Shown here: positions 1-6,319 of the stretch, one piece after another | Position numbering within the stretch: the stretch's first letter is position 1 | Layout of the letters: every line of letters starts with the position of its first letter | Assembly (NCBI GenBank): GCA_013003255.1 | Contig: JABDJZ010000080.1 | Location: forward strand, 1-9,341 | DNA: 9,341 nucleotides | From: Rhodothermales bacterium | GTDB taxonomy: Bacteria > Bacteroidota > Rhodothermia > Rhodothermales > UBA10348 | Reading direction: 5' to 3' | Made by a program: the position numbers and the translations under genes | The notes under the pieces: model-generated | Seen by the model: the letters and a program-made list of their open reading frames with translations, nothing else | Databases searched by the model: none | Told to the model about the DNA's origin: nothing

Positions 1-834
1 AACCACAACGCCCGCATGAGTTATGACATCCGGGTGCCCAGCCGCTTCAACATTGACCTCGAGTCAACCGGTGGCAGCGTCGAAATTTCAGGTGTTACCG
101 GCTCCTTCGAGGGACAGACCATGGGGGGTGGCCTGCAGCTCAGGGATCTCGCAGGCACGGTAGACCTGCAGACCATGGGCGGAGAGATTGACCTGTCCGA
201 CTCCAACCTGGAGGGAAAACTGCACACGATGGGCGGCAACATCAAGCTGACCAACGTGGACGGCAGCGTTGAAGCCACAACCATGGGCGGCAACGTCACC
301 CACGAGGGTACCGGCAGCCGAGACCGCCCGCTCAAGGTCAACACCATGGGTGGCAATGTGCGCATCGGCGATGCCCCTGCCGGCGCTGACCTTCGGACCA
401 TGGGCGGTGACATCCGCGCCGGCGCAGTCGGAGAGTTTCTGGACGCCGAGACCATGGGTGGCGACATCCACGTGGAGTCGGTCAACGGCTGGATCGAGGC
501 CCAGACCATGGGCGGCAACGTTTCCGTTTCCATGACGGGGGGAACCGGGGGAGACCGCCACGTGACCATTACATCCATGGGCGGCGACATTGAGTTGACA
601 GTACCGGCCGGTCTCTCGATGGAGTTCGACGTCCAGGTGGAGGTGGAAGGCCGCGGCCGTGACACGGGCGACTACACCATCGAAAGCGACTTCGAGCTCG
701 ACGTGTCAGTGCCGACCGGTTCCGCAGGCAGCCGCCGCACAAGACTGACGGCCCAGGGCTCTGCAAACGGCGGCGACAACCTCATCCGGATTCGCACCGT
801 GAACGGGGACGTCCGGATTCTGGCGGACCGGTAG
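1..834 (+). CDS. DUF4097-type beta-strand repeat protein (5' partial)
   Basis: The frame is open from base 1, and the first in-frame ATG (position 16) opens in the middle of a domain, so the true start most likely lies upstream. Counting from that ATG, 272 residues remain. They consist of short beta-strand/turn units, nine of which carry a [T/S]MGG turn with Met at residues 36, 54, 72, 90, 111, 129, 147, 165 and 188. The step is 18 residues except for one of 21 and one of 23. Each turn is followed by a D/N/E-[IV]-x-[LVI] strand. The tail has a TVNGDVRI element typical of DUF4097 (putative adhesin) proteins. I infer a beta-solenoid, probably envelope-associated as in many family members. No signal peptide or membrane anchor is visible because the N-terminus is missing. 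No enzymatic residues are evident, and the molecular function of the family is not established. The family call is firm; the role is unknown. Confidence 0.8.
   Translation, partial: NHNARMSYDIRVPSRFNIDLESTGGSVEISGVTGSFEGQTMGGGLQLRDLAGTVDLQTMGGEIDLSDSNLEGKLHTMGGNIKLTNVDGSVEATTMGGNVTHEGTGSRDRPLKVNTMGGNVRIGDAPAGADLRTMGGDIRAGAVGEFLDAETMGGDIHVESVNGWIEAQTMGGNVSVSMTGGTGGDRHVTITSMGGDIELTVPAGLSMEFDVQVEVEGRGRDTGDYTIESDFELDVSVPTGSAGSRRTRLTAQGSANGGDNLIRIRTVNGDVRILADR
118..585 (+). repeat. 54-bp periodic coding repeat (TMGG units)
   Basis: Nine units within the DUF4097-type gene share the core accatgggcgg or a close variant. The ATG bases lie at 121, 175, 229, 283, 346, 400, 454, 508 and 577, giving steps of 54, 54, 54, 63, 54, 54, 54 and 69 bp. 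Eight of the nine contain the palindrome CCATGG; the third has CGATGG. DNA between the cores is diverged, so the conservation sits at the turn. This points to old internal duplication held by protein structure rather than recent tandem expansion. Confidence 0.85.
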
Positions 835-884
835 TCGGGAACTGCGGACCCCTTTTCCGGCCGCACTCATCGGGATTTTTTGCG

Positions 885-910
885 GAAGGCCGGCGTATCA
901 GCCGGCCTTC
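885..910 (+). promoter_or_regulatory. Leader hairpin upstream of glnS
   Basis: A perfect 10-bp inverted repeat, gaaggccggc (885-894) and gccggccttc (901-910), flanks a 6-base loop. It can be lengthened by three pairs (881-883 with 911-913) across one bulged base. It ends about 17-19 bases before the glnS ATG. A T run (876-881) precedes the stem instead of following it, and no T run follows on either strand, so it does not fit a standard intrinsic terminator for either direction. It could be an mRNA-stabilising or translation-affecting leader structure, or a weak terminator for the upstream gene. The structure is clear; its function is unproven. Confidence 0.45.
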
Positions 911-929
911 GCACGAATACCCGCATTCC

Positions 930-3230
930 ATGGCCCCGGATACCGAATCGGACCGCTCAGGCGGACTGAACTTCCTGGAACAGATCGTTGAGCGAGACCT
1001 GAAGTCCGGGACCGTCTCTCAGGTAGTGACGCGATTCCCGCCGGAGCCCAACGGCTACCCGCACATCGGGCACGCCAAGGCCATCTGCATCAACTTCGGG
1101 ATCTCGCATGATTTTGAGGGACGCTGTCATCTCCGGTTTGATGACACCAATCCCGAGACCGAGGACATGGAGTACGTCCACGCCATGGAGCGCGACGTTC
1201 GCTGGCTCGGGTTCGAATGGGGGGAGTATCAGTTTCACGCCTCGGACTACTTTGAGCAGCTCTATGAGCACGCGCGGACACTGATCCGTGCCGGCAAGGC
1301 CTACGTGGATTCGCAGACGGATACCGAAATCCGTGAGAACCGGGGCACGGTAACCGAGGCCGGGCGCAACAGCCCCTTTCGGGAGCGTAGCGTCGAGGAA
1401 AACCTGGACCTCTTCCGACGGATGCGGGAAGGCGAATTCCCCGATGGCGCGCACGTCCTCCGTGGAAAGATTGACATGGCCTCGCCCAACATGCTGCTGC
1501 GTGACCCGGTGTTTTACCGGATCAAGCACGCCGAGCATTACCGGACCGGGAATGACTGGCCCATTTACCCGCTCTACGACTTCGCCCACCCCCTTTCCGA
1601 TGCCATTGAGGGGATCACCCACTCGCTGTGCTCGCTGGAGTTTGAGGTACACCGCCCGCTTTACGATTGGCTGGTCGATGCGCTTTACAATGAGCCCCGC
1701 CCCCACCAGTATGAATTTGCTCGTCTGAACCTGGACTACACCATCATGAGCAAGCGGAAGCTGCTCAGACTGGTGCAGGGCGACCACGTATCCGGGTGGG
1801 ATGATCCGCGGATGCCCACGCTTTCCGGCATGCGCCGCCGGGGGATACCGCCCGAGGCCATCCGCCGCTTCTGTGACCTGATTGGCGTCGCGAAGGCGGA
1901 CAACCGTGTGGACATCAGTCTGCTTGAATACGCCATTCGCGACGAGCTGAATCATCGGGCACCACGCGTCATGGCGGTCCTCGATCCGCTGAAGGTCACC
2001 ATCACGGATTGGCCCGAGGACAAGATCGAGTGGAACGATGCCAGTCACTGGCCCCACGATGTGCCGAAGGAGGGCACCCGGCCCGTGCCCTTCGGGCGAC
2101 ACCTGTACATCGACCGCGACGATTTCGCCCTGGAACCGCCGCCGAAGTTTCACCGGCTGGCCCCGGGACGTGAGGTGCGGCTCCGCTACGGATACGTAAT
2201 CCGTTGCGATGAGGTCATCACGGACGAGTCGGGCAACGTAGTCGAGCTCCGCTGCTCCCATGACCCGGAAACCCGCAGTGGGGGCTCCTCCACCCGTCGG
2301 GTCAAGGGGACCATCCACTGGGTGGAGGCAAGCCACGCCCACGAGGTGGAGGTGCGTCTGTATGACCGCCTGTTCAAGACACCTGACCCTGAAGACGTCC
2401 CTGAGGGCAGCGACTTTCTGGACAACCTGAACCCCGAATCACTGGTGGTCACACGCGGGTTCCTGGAGCACGCCGTGAGCGACTTCACGCCGGGAGACCG
2501 CTTCCAGTTTGAGCGGCAGGGCTACTTTGTAGTGGACGATGGCAGCACGGCCGAGAACCCGGTCTTCAACCGCACGGTGACCCTCCGGGATACGTGGGCG
2601 AAGCTCTCTGCAGACACGCCAGTCAAGGCATCCAAGCCCAAGCCGTCCAGAGACCGATCCTCGCAGGTGCAGGCGGGTCCCCCGAGGCCCACGTTGTCCC
2701 CGGAGCAGGAGAAGGTGGCCGAAGAATTGACCGCGGAGTTTGGCGTCGACCCCAATGACAGTGCGGTGCTGGCGTCCGACGAGTGGCTCCTGGGCCTGTT
2801 TCGGGATGCCGCTGCGGATGTGGAGGCCTCGACGGCTGCAAACTGGGTACTGCACGAGGTCCAGCGGGTGCGAAATGCCTCCCGGAAGGAGGTTGTGCTG
2901 CAGGCGCCGGCGCTGGTCTCCATCATCGAACTCGTGGACTCCGGCGCGATCTCATCGCGAACCGGCAAGGAACTCCTGGGCGAAGTGGCGCTCTCCGGGG
3001 CCGACCCTTCGGCGCTGGTCGAGGAACGGGGCCTTCGCCAGATCGACGACTCCGACCAACTGGCGGCCATTGTCCAGCAGGTGGTCTCGGAGAACGCGGG
3101 CAAGGCCGAGGCCTACCGTGGCGGTAAAACCGGCCTCATGGGCTTCTTCATGGGCCAGGTGATGCGGCACACAGGCGGGAAGGCCAACCCTGAGATGGTC
3201 CGCTCCCTGCTGGAGGATGCACTCGGGTAG
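930..3230 (+). CDS. glnS: Glutaminyl-tRNA synthetase with C-terminal YqeY-like domain
   Basis: This cytosolic class I synthetase (EC 6.1.1.18) charges tRNA-Gln with glutamine using ATP. The Rossmann catalytic domain carries the HIGH signature at residues 45-48 within PPEPNGYPHIGHAK, followed by the GlnRS-typical LRFDDTNP. The KMSKS equivalent is IMSKRK at 272-277. The GlnRS anticodon-binding beta-barrels run from about residue 350 to 560. A Lys/Pro/Ser-rich linker (about 565-587) leads to a roughly 180-residue GatB/YqeY-type tail ending in a GFFMGQVM...GGKANPEMV motif. At 766 residues it is far longer than E. coli GlnRS (about 554), and the tail explains the excess. GlnRS-YqeY fusions are known, for example in Deinococcus, where the tail helps tRNA binding. 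The ATG at 930 has no Shine-Dalgarno sequence but gives the normal N-terminus. The gene converges on the minus-strand lipoprotein gene. Confidence 0.96.
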   Translation: MAPDTESDRSGGLNFLEQIVERDLKSGTVSQVVTRFPPEPNGYPHIGHAKAICINFGISHDFEGRCHLRFDDTNPETEDMEYVHAMERDVRWLGFEWGEYQFHASDYFEQLYEHARTLIRAGKAYVDSQTDTEIRENRGTVTEAGRNSPFRERSVEENLDLFRRMREGEFPDGAHVLRGKIDMASPNMLLRDPVFYRIKHAEHYRTGNDWPIYPLYDFAHPLSDAIEGITHSLCSLEFEVHRPLYDWLVDALYNEPRPHQYEFARLNLDYTIMSKRKLLRLVQGDHVSGWDDPRMPTLSGMRRRGIPPEAIRRFCDLIGVAKADNRVDISLLEYAIRDELNHRAPRVMAVLDPLKVTITDWPEDKIEWNDASHWPHDVPKEGTRPVPFGRHLYIDRDDFALEPPPKFHRLAPGREVRLRYGYVIRCDEVITDESGNVVELRCSHDPETRSGGSSTRRVKGTIHWVEASHAHEVEVRLYDRLFKTPDPEDVPEGSDFLDNLNPESLVVTRGFLEHAVSDFTPGDRFQFERQGYFVVDDGSTAENPVFNRTVTLRDTWAKLSADTPVKASKPKPSRDRSSQVQAGPPRPTLSPEQEKVAEELTAEFGVDPNDSAVLASDEWLLGLFRDAAADVEASTAANWVLHEVQRVRNASRKEVVLQAPALVSIIELVDSGAISSRTGKELLGEVALSGADPSALVEERGLRQIDDSDQLAAIVQQVVSENAGKAEAYRGGKTGLMGFFMGQVMRHTGGKANPEMVRSLLEDALG

Positions 3231-3253
3231 GAGCGGGTTGGGACGGAAGAGCC

Positions 3254-3299
3254 GCCGCCGGGAGCTAGCCCCTTGCAGCGTGCAGAGCCGCCCGGTGGC
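3254..3299. other. Possible hairpin between convergent genes
   Basis: In the 80-bp spacer between the stop of glnS and the stop of the leftward lipoprotein gene, gccgccggg (3254-3262) can pair with cccggtggc (3291-3299). This makes nine pairs on the plus-strand RNA, one of them G-U, with a loop of about 28 bases. No T run follows, so it is at best a weak candidate for a transcript end in glnS. On the minus-strand RNA the G-U becomes an A-C mismatch. Nothing else was recognised in this spacer. Confidence 0.25.
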
Positions 3300-3310
3300 C
3301 TTGCTGCCAG

Positions 3311-4477
3311 CTACGGCATCTGCCTTGTCACGCGAAGCGCTGCGTCGGCCGTGCCCAGGTCCACAACGCTGCGATTCGAGAGATCATAGACCCGGACCAT
3401 GCCTGAAGGACCACGGAAGGCCAGCGCATTGTCGTCTACCCAGGCCACAATCTCGGCCCCTTCCGACTCCGGGATGGACTCGGGGAACGTGCTCTCGAAC
3501 TTGCGAACCCAGACGGAATGCAGGCCGCCCTCATCGCCACGCAGGTAGGCGATGCGCTCGCCGCCGGGAGACCAGACGGGCGCGAACTCATCCCAGTCGG
3601 TGGCGGGTGGGTGCAGGAATGCCGTCGTCCCCGATGCCAGATTGAAGATGGAGATGGCGCGGCCGGCACCTTCTGCGGCTTCCACGTCGAAGGCCAACTC
3701 CGAGCCGTCCGGCTTCCAGGAAAGCCGCTTGGGCCGATAGCGGAATGAAACGATGGTTTTGGGATTCTGACCCTGCAGGTTGGTGAGCCGAAAGGTGGAA
3801 TCCGCCTCGTACTGACGCGTGGACCGGTTGTACTCCAGTTCCCGGTGGACGAATGCCAGGTGAGCTGCATCCGGGGACACCGTCAGTCCGTGCATGCGAC
3901 GGGCATCCACCGTGGCCGCGGTATCGCAGCCATCACGCGTCACCAGGTATAGATTGTTGGTGTTACGAACCAGTAGCCTGCCGTCCGGAGCCCAGGCCAG
4001 AACGGCCCGCGAAGCCGAACAGCCCACACGTTCCACGCCCTCCGTTGAAACGGTCAGTATGTCTCCCTGACCCATCGCCGGTCGGCCGGGAGACGCATTT
4101 CCCATCGGGCGATAGTAGCCGAATGCCGCCTCAGAACCGTCAGAGGACCACACCGCCGTATAGACCACGCTGCCGGAGACGGCATGCAGGCTGTGGATAC
4201 CCTGGTCATCCACGCGCAGAATTCGGGTGGAGTCGCCGTCCGCGGCTGCAACCAGAACGGCTCCGTCAACGCCGCCCGGCCACACCTGGGAGACCTCCCC
4301 AACTTCTCGCGAATCGCCGCCGGGAGTCGTCACCGTGCCCTGACTGAGTACCGCCACGCCGAACGGCGGTCGCAAGTCCTCGGGTTCTGCTGGTGCCTCC
4401 GGCTCCATGACGGGAGCGGGTGCGGCGCACGCGGCAAACAGGAGGATCAGTAGCGGAGAGTATTTCAGCATGGGCAT
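3311..4477 (-). CDS. Lipoprotein with TolB/WD40-like beta-propeller repeats
   Basis: This predicted envelope lipoprotein has 388 residues from the ATG at 4477. The N-terminus MPMLKYSPLLILLFAAC is a short signal peptide with Cys17 as the acylation site (FAA-C, slightly off the consensus lipobox). A Pro/Glu-rich tether follows to about residue 37. The rest is built of PD40-like blades of the form (W/V)SPDGxxLAF: about 108-122, 160-174, 198-212, 252-266, 298-313 and 343-356, six in all, matching a six-bladed propeller. No catalytic domain follows, so a protein-binding or scaffolding role is likely, as with other TolB-like propellers; partners are unknown. An upstream in-frame ATG at 4555 would bury the signal peptide behind 26 extra residues, so I reject it; the ATG at 4471 is equally plausible. 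No Shine-Dalgarno sequence is seen. It lies 155 bp downstream of the methyltransferase gene on the same strand. Confidence 0.75.
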   Translation of the reverse strand: MPMLKYSPLLILLFAACAAPAPVMEPEAPAEPEDLRPPFGVAVLSQGTVTTPGGDSREVGEVSQVWPGGVDGAVLVAAADGDSTRILRVDDQGIHSLHAVSGSVVYTAVWSSDGSEAAFGYYRPMGNASPGRPAMGQGDILTVSTEGVERVGCSASRAVLAWAPDGRLLVRNTNNLYLVTRDGCDTAATVDARRMHGLTVSPDAAHLAFVHRELEYNRSTRQYEADSTFRLTNLQGQNPKTIVSFRYRPKRLSWKPDGSELAFDVEAAEGAGRAISIFNLASGTTAFLHPPATDWDEFAPVWSPGGERIAYLRGDEGGLHSVWVRKFESTFPESIPESEGAEIVAWVDDNALAFRGPSGMVRVYDLSNRSVVDLGTADAALRVTRQMP

Positions 4478-4525
4478 TCGGACGCGCGGGTCCAACAGCG
4501 AATGGTATCGAATCGAAACGGTCGG

Positions 4526-4543
4526 GGCACCGGTGAAGGTGCC
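4526..4543 (-). other. Small inverted repeat upstream of the lipoprotein gene
   Basis: The sequence ggcacc (4526-4531), ggtgaa (loop) and ggtgcc (4538-4543) forms a 6-bp GC-rich stem. It lies about 50 bases upstream of the chosen lipoprotein start, in the leader or spacer of the minus-strand pair. No T run follows on the minus strand, so I do not call it a terminator. It could be a leader structure or chance in GC-rich DNA. Confidence 0.2.
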
Positions 4544-4574
4544 GGGGACAGCCATACGCCCGGGATGGACCCGC

Positions 4575-4668
4575 GTTCAACCGGTGGGCCCGTCGGGCGC
4601 CGGGTTCAAACGGTGCCCGCCAGGACCGGCGTCTAACCGGCGGGCCCGGCGGGGTCCGCGTTCGATGG
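4575..4668. repeat. Degenerate ~28-bp tandem repeats at the end of the methyltransferase gene
   Basis: Units begin at 4575 (gttcaaccgg), 4604 (gttcaaacgg), 4631 (gtctaaccgg) and, weakly, 4660 (gttcgatggg), with steps of 29, 27 and 29 bp. Each of the first three continues into a GC-rich stretch, and units 1 and 3 share a gggcccg core. Unit 3 contains the TAG stop of the methyltransferase on the minus strand. Units 1 and 2 lie in the spacer after it, and unit 1 has a TGA at the matching place. The pattern looks like decayed duplication of the gene's 3' end. Confidence 0.5.
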
Positions 4669-5424
4669 GTCGGAAGCCGCAGCAATCTCCCTGTCAAGGA
4701 TCTCCTGCGCGTGTCCCACGGCGCGATAGGCATACGCCGCCTTCAACCAACGGCGGTCCTCTTCTCCCAGATCACCGTGGCGCCCAAGGCGTCTGACCCG
4801 GTCGGCCCGTGCGTGGTACAGACACGTGGCTGCAGCCACCGAGATGTTGAAGCTCTGCGCGAAACCATCCATGGGAATGATGCACGTCCCATCCGCTGCA
4901 TCCAGCACCTCGGGCGAGACTCCGCCGAGTTCGTTGCCGAACACCAGGGCCGTTGGTATCGAGAAATCGAACGCATCCAGCGGACGCGCCCGCTCATCCA
5001 GGTGGGTAGCCAGCACGCGGTACCCGCGCTTCTGGAGGGCATGAATGCCGTCTACCGGCTCATCCCACACATTGACATCCAGCCATTTTTCGGTCCCCTG
5101 CGTGGTCCGCGCCGAGTGCTTGTAGGGAATGGCCCGGGACAGAATGTGGAAGTGCAGGTAGCCGAGTCCTTCAGCCGTCCGCATCACGGCCGCGACGTTT
5201 CCGGTATTTGCCAGGCCATCCACCACCACAGCGATGTCGCCACACCGGGAAGCGACGACGTCATCAATCCGGCCGGCCCGCGCATCCGACAGGTAGGGCC
5301 GAAGGAGTTCGACGACCTCCTCCGGCTCCAGGGCACGCCCGGCTGCCTCAATGGTCCTCGGCAACCGTGACGCTGCCTTGAGCAGCGCATCCATGGACTG
5401 GGCGCCTTCGGGAATTCGGGTCAT
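4633..5424 (-). CDS. TrmH/SpoU-family RNA 2'-O-ribose methyltransferase
   Basis: This enzyme transfers a methyl group from S-adenosylmethionine to a ribose 2'-OH in RNA. Similarity is best to TrmH, which makes Gm18 in tRNA. The three SPOUT motifs are all present. Motif 1 is GNVAAVMRTAE (about residues 75-85, with the catalytic-type Arg82). Motif 2 is LVFGNELGGVS (160-170, with Glu165). Motif 3 is IPMDGFAQSFNISVAAA (183-199, with Asn193), which forms the knotted cofactor site. The helical N-terminal segment (ELLRPYLSDARAGRIDDVV) and a basic C-terminal helix resemble TrmH RNA-contact regions. The start is uncertain. The frame extends to a TTG at 5451; ATGs lie at 5424 and 5394. The 5394 ATG has a GAAGG about 9 bases upstream and still keeps all motifs. 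I use 5424, giving 263 residues. The exact RNA target is not fixed by sequence; an rRNA target is the main alternative. Confidence 0.85.
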   Translation of the reverse strand: MTRIPEGAQSMDALLKAASRLPRTIEAAGRALEPEEVVELLRPYLSDARAGRIDDVVASRCGDIAVVVDGLANTGNVAAVMRTAEGLGYLHFHILSRAIPYKHSARTTQGTEKWLDVNVWDEPVDGIHALQKRGYRVLATHLDERARPLDAFDFSIPTALVFGNELGGVSPEVLDAADGTCIIPMDGFAQSFNISVAAATCLYHARADRVRRLGRHGDLGEEDRRWLKAAYAYRAVGHAQEILDREIAAASDPSNADPAGPAG

Positions 5425-5465
5425 CGGCGGGAACGAAACGTGGTGGTTCAAGGGTCAAACGGACT

Positions 5466-5480
5466 CAAAAGATAGGTTCG
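5466..5480. promoter_or_regulatory. Possible overlapping divergent promoter elements
   Basis: The spacer between the divergent methyltransferase and dehydrogenase genes holds two motifs near the Bacteroidota -7 consensus TAnnTTTG. Plus-strand TAGGTTCG (5473-5480) has one mismatch and lies 40 bases before the dehydrogenase ATG. Minus-strand TATCTTTTG (5474-5466) has one extra T and lies about 42 bases before the methyltransferase ATG at 5424. No well-placed TTG -33 partner is obvious for either. Divergent transcription requires promoters here, but these exact bases are a guess. Confidence 0.22.
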
Positions 5481-5520
5481 GACAACGGGCCTTCGATCAA
5501 ACGCCAACAACTCGCTCTTT

Positions 5521-6240
5521 ATGGACCTCAAGAACAAGACCGCCGTCGTCACGGGTGCCTCCGCCGGCCTCGGACTCGCCATCGCGAAAGATCTCGCAGA
5601 GCGTGGTGCCCGGGTGTTCGGCCTCGCCCGCCGAAAGGAGAAGCTGGCCAGAGCCCGGGCGGAAGTCGGCGAGCTGTTCGTTCCTGTAGTGTGCGACATT
5701 ACCGATGAGGCCGAGGTGGCGCGCGCGTTCGCCGGCATTGCCAAGTCGGCGGAATCACTCGATGTACTGATCAACAACGCCGGCCTGGGCCGTTTCGGGG
5801 ACCTGGATGATCTCTCGATTGAGGACTGGGATGTGCAGATGAACACCAACCTGCGCGGTGTCTTTCTCTGCACGCGCGCGGCATTGCCCCGGATGAAGGC
5901 GCAGAACGCGGACTCCGGGTTTGGAGGGCATATCGTGAACGTGGCGTCGGTAGCGGGACTGCTCGGAAACCCCAAGGTGGGGGCCTACAACGCCACCAAG
6001 TTCGGACTGCGGGGCCTGAGTGAGTCGCTGATGAAGGAGGTCCGCAGTGACGGCATCAAGGTCACCTGCATCTATCCCGGTTCCATTGAGACCGAGTTCT
6101 TCGACACAGCCGGGATCCCGATCAGTGCCAACCCCATGACGGCGCGGGACGTCTCTTCCACCGTGATACACGTCATCGAGGCGCCGGACAACTACCTGGT
6201 GTCCGAGGTGATGATGCGGCCTCTTCGCCCCTCGGGTTGA
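5521..6240 (+). CDS. Short-chain dehydrogenase/reductase (SDR, classical type)
   Basis: This cytosolic NAD(P)-dependent oxidoreductase has 239 residues, normal for a classical SDR. The Rossmann glycine motif is TGASAGLG (11-18). ARRKEK after the second strand (36-41) favours NADP(H), because basic residues there contact the 2'-phosphate. CDIT (58-61) positions the adenine. NNAG is at 85-88 and the catalytic tetrad is Asn110, Ser143, Tyr156 and Lys160. PG at 186-187 precedes the substrate-binding loop. The substrate is not readable; the family covers alcohols, sugars, keto-acyl groups and more. The frame begins at the ATG at 5521 and has no Shine-Dalgarno sequence. The gene is divergent from the methyltransferase and lies 79 bp upstream of the TRAP binding-protein gene, so it may or may not share that operon's transcript. 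Confidence 0.92.
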   Translation: MDLKNKTAVVTGASAGLGLAIAKDLAERGARVFGLARRKEKLARARAEVGELFVPVVCDITDEAEVARAFAGIAKSAESLDVLINNAGLGRFGDLDDLSIEDWDVQMNTNLRGVFLCTRAALPRMKAQNADSGFGGHIVNVASVAGLLGNPKVGAYNATKFGLRGLSESLMKEVRSDGIKVTCIYPGSIETEFFDTAGIPISANPMTARDVSSTVIHVIEAPDNYLVSEVMMRPLRPSG

Positions 6241-6279
6241 GCCGGCCGGTTTTCGACTCTATCATCGGAGATCACCAAA

Positions 6280-6309
6280 CAGCGGAAGGGGTGCGCCATC
6301 CCGCCGCTG
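6280..6309 (+). promoter_or_regulatory. Leader hairpin upstream of the TRAP binding-protein gene
   Basis: This two-part stem lies in the 79-bp spacer. The outer pairs are cagcgg (6280-6285) with ccgctg (6304-6309). The inner pairs are ggggtg (6288-6293) with catccc (6297-6302), including one G-U, around a cgc triloop. The internal loop is only aa opposite g. It ends 10 bases before the ATG at 6320. No T run follows, so it is not a standard terminator. It could close a dehydrogenase transcript weakly, stabilise the downstream mRNA or affect translation. Confidence 0.4.
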
Positions 6310-6319
6310 ACACCCTGCG

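Noticed and set aside
118..585. CRISPR-like array
   Set aside because: The regular repeats keep an open frame, only the short turn core is conserved, and steps are multiples of three, as expected for a coding repeat.
21..665. Periodic open frames on the minus strand across the TMGG repeats
   Set aside because: Their repeats are mirror images of the 54-bp coding repeat. The plus frame matches DUF4097 and reaches a normal stop.
876..913. Intrinsic terminator for the DUF4097-type gene
   Set aside because: The T run precedes the stem instead of following it, and the minus strand also lacks a T run after the stem. I kept it only as a hairpin.
957..2342. 461-codon open frame on the minus strand inside glnS
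   Set aside because: It is exactly antisense to a well-conserved GlnRS frame, shows no recognisable domain and is explained by high GC at codon third positions.
4478..4555. Extended N-terminus for the propeller lipoprotein
   Set aside because: Starting at 4555 places 26 residues before a clear lipoprotein signal, which would then not work as a normal export signal.
4575..4668. CRISPR or attachment-site reading of the 28-bp repeats
   Set aside because: Units abut without spacers, are degenerate and overlap a coding end; no integrase or cas gene is nearby.
4711..5370. 219-codon plus-strand frame over the methyltransferase
   Set aside because: All SPOUT motifs lie on the minus strand in this stretch; the plus frame has no recognisable feature.
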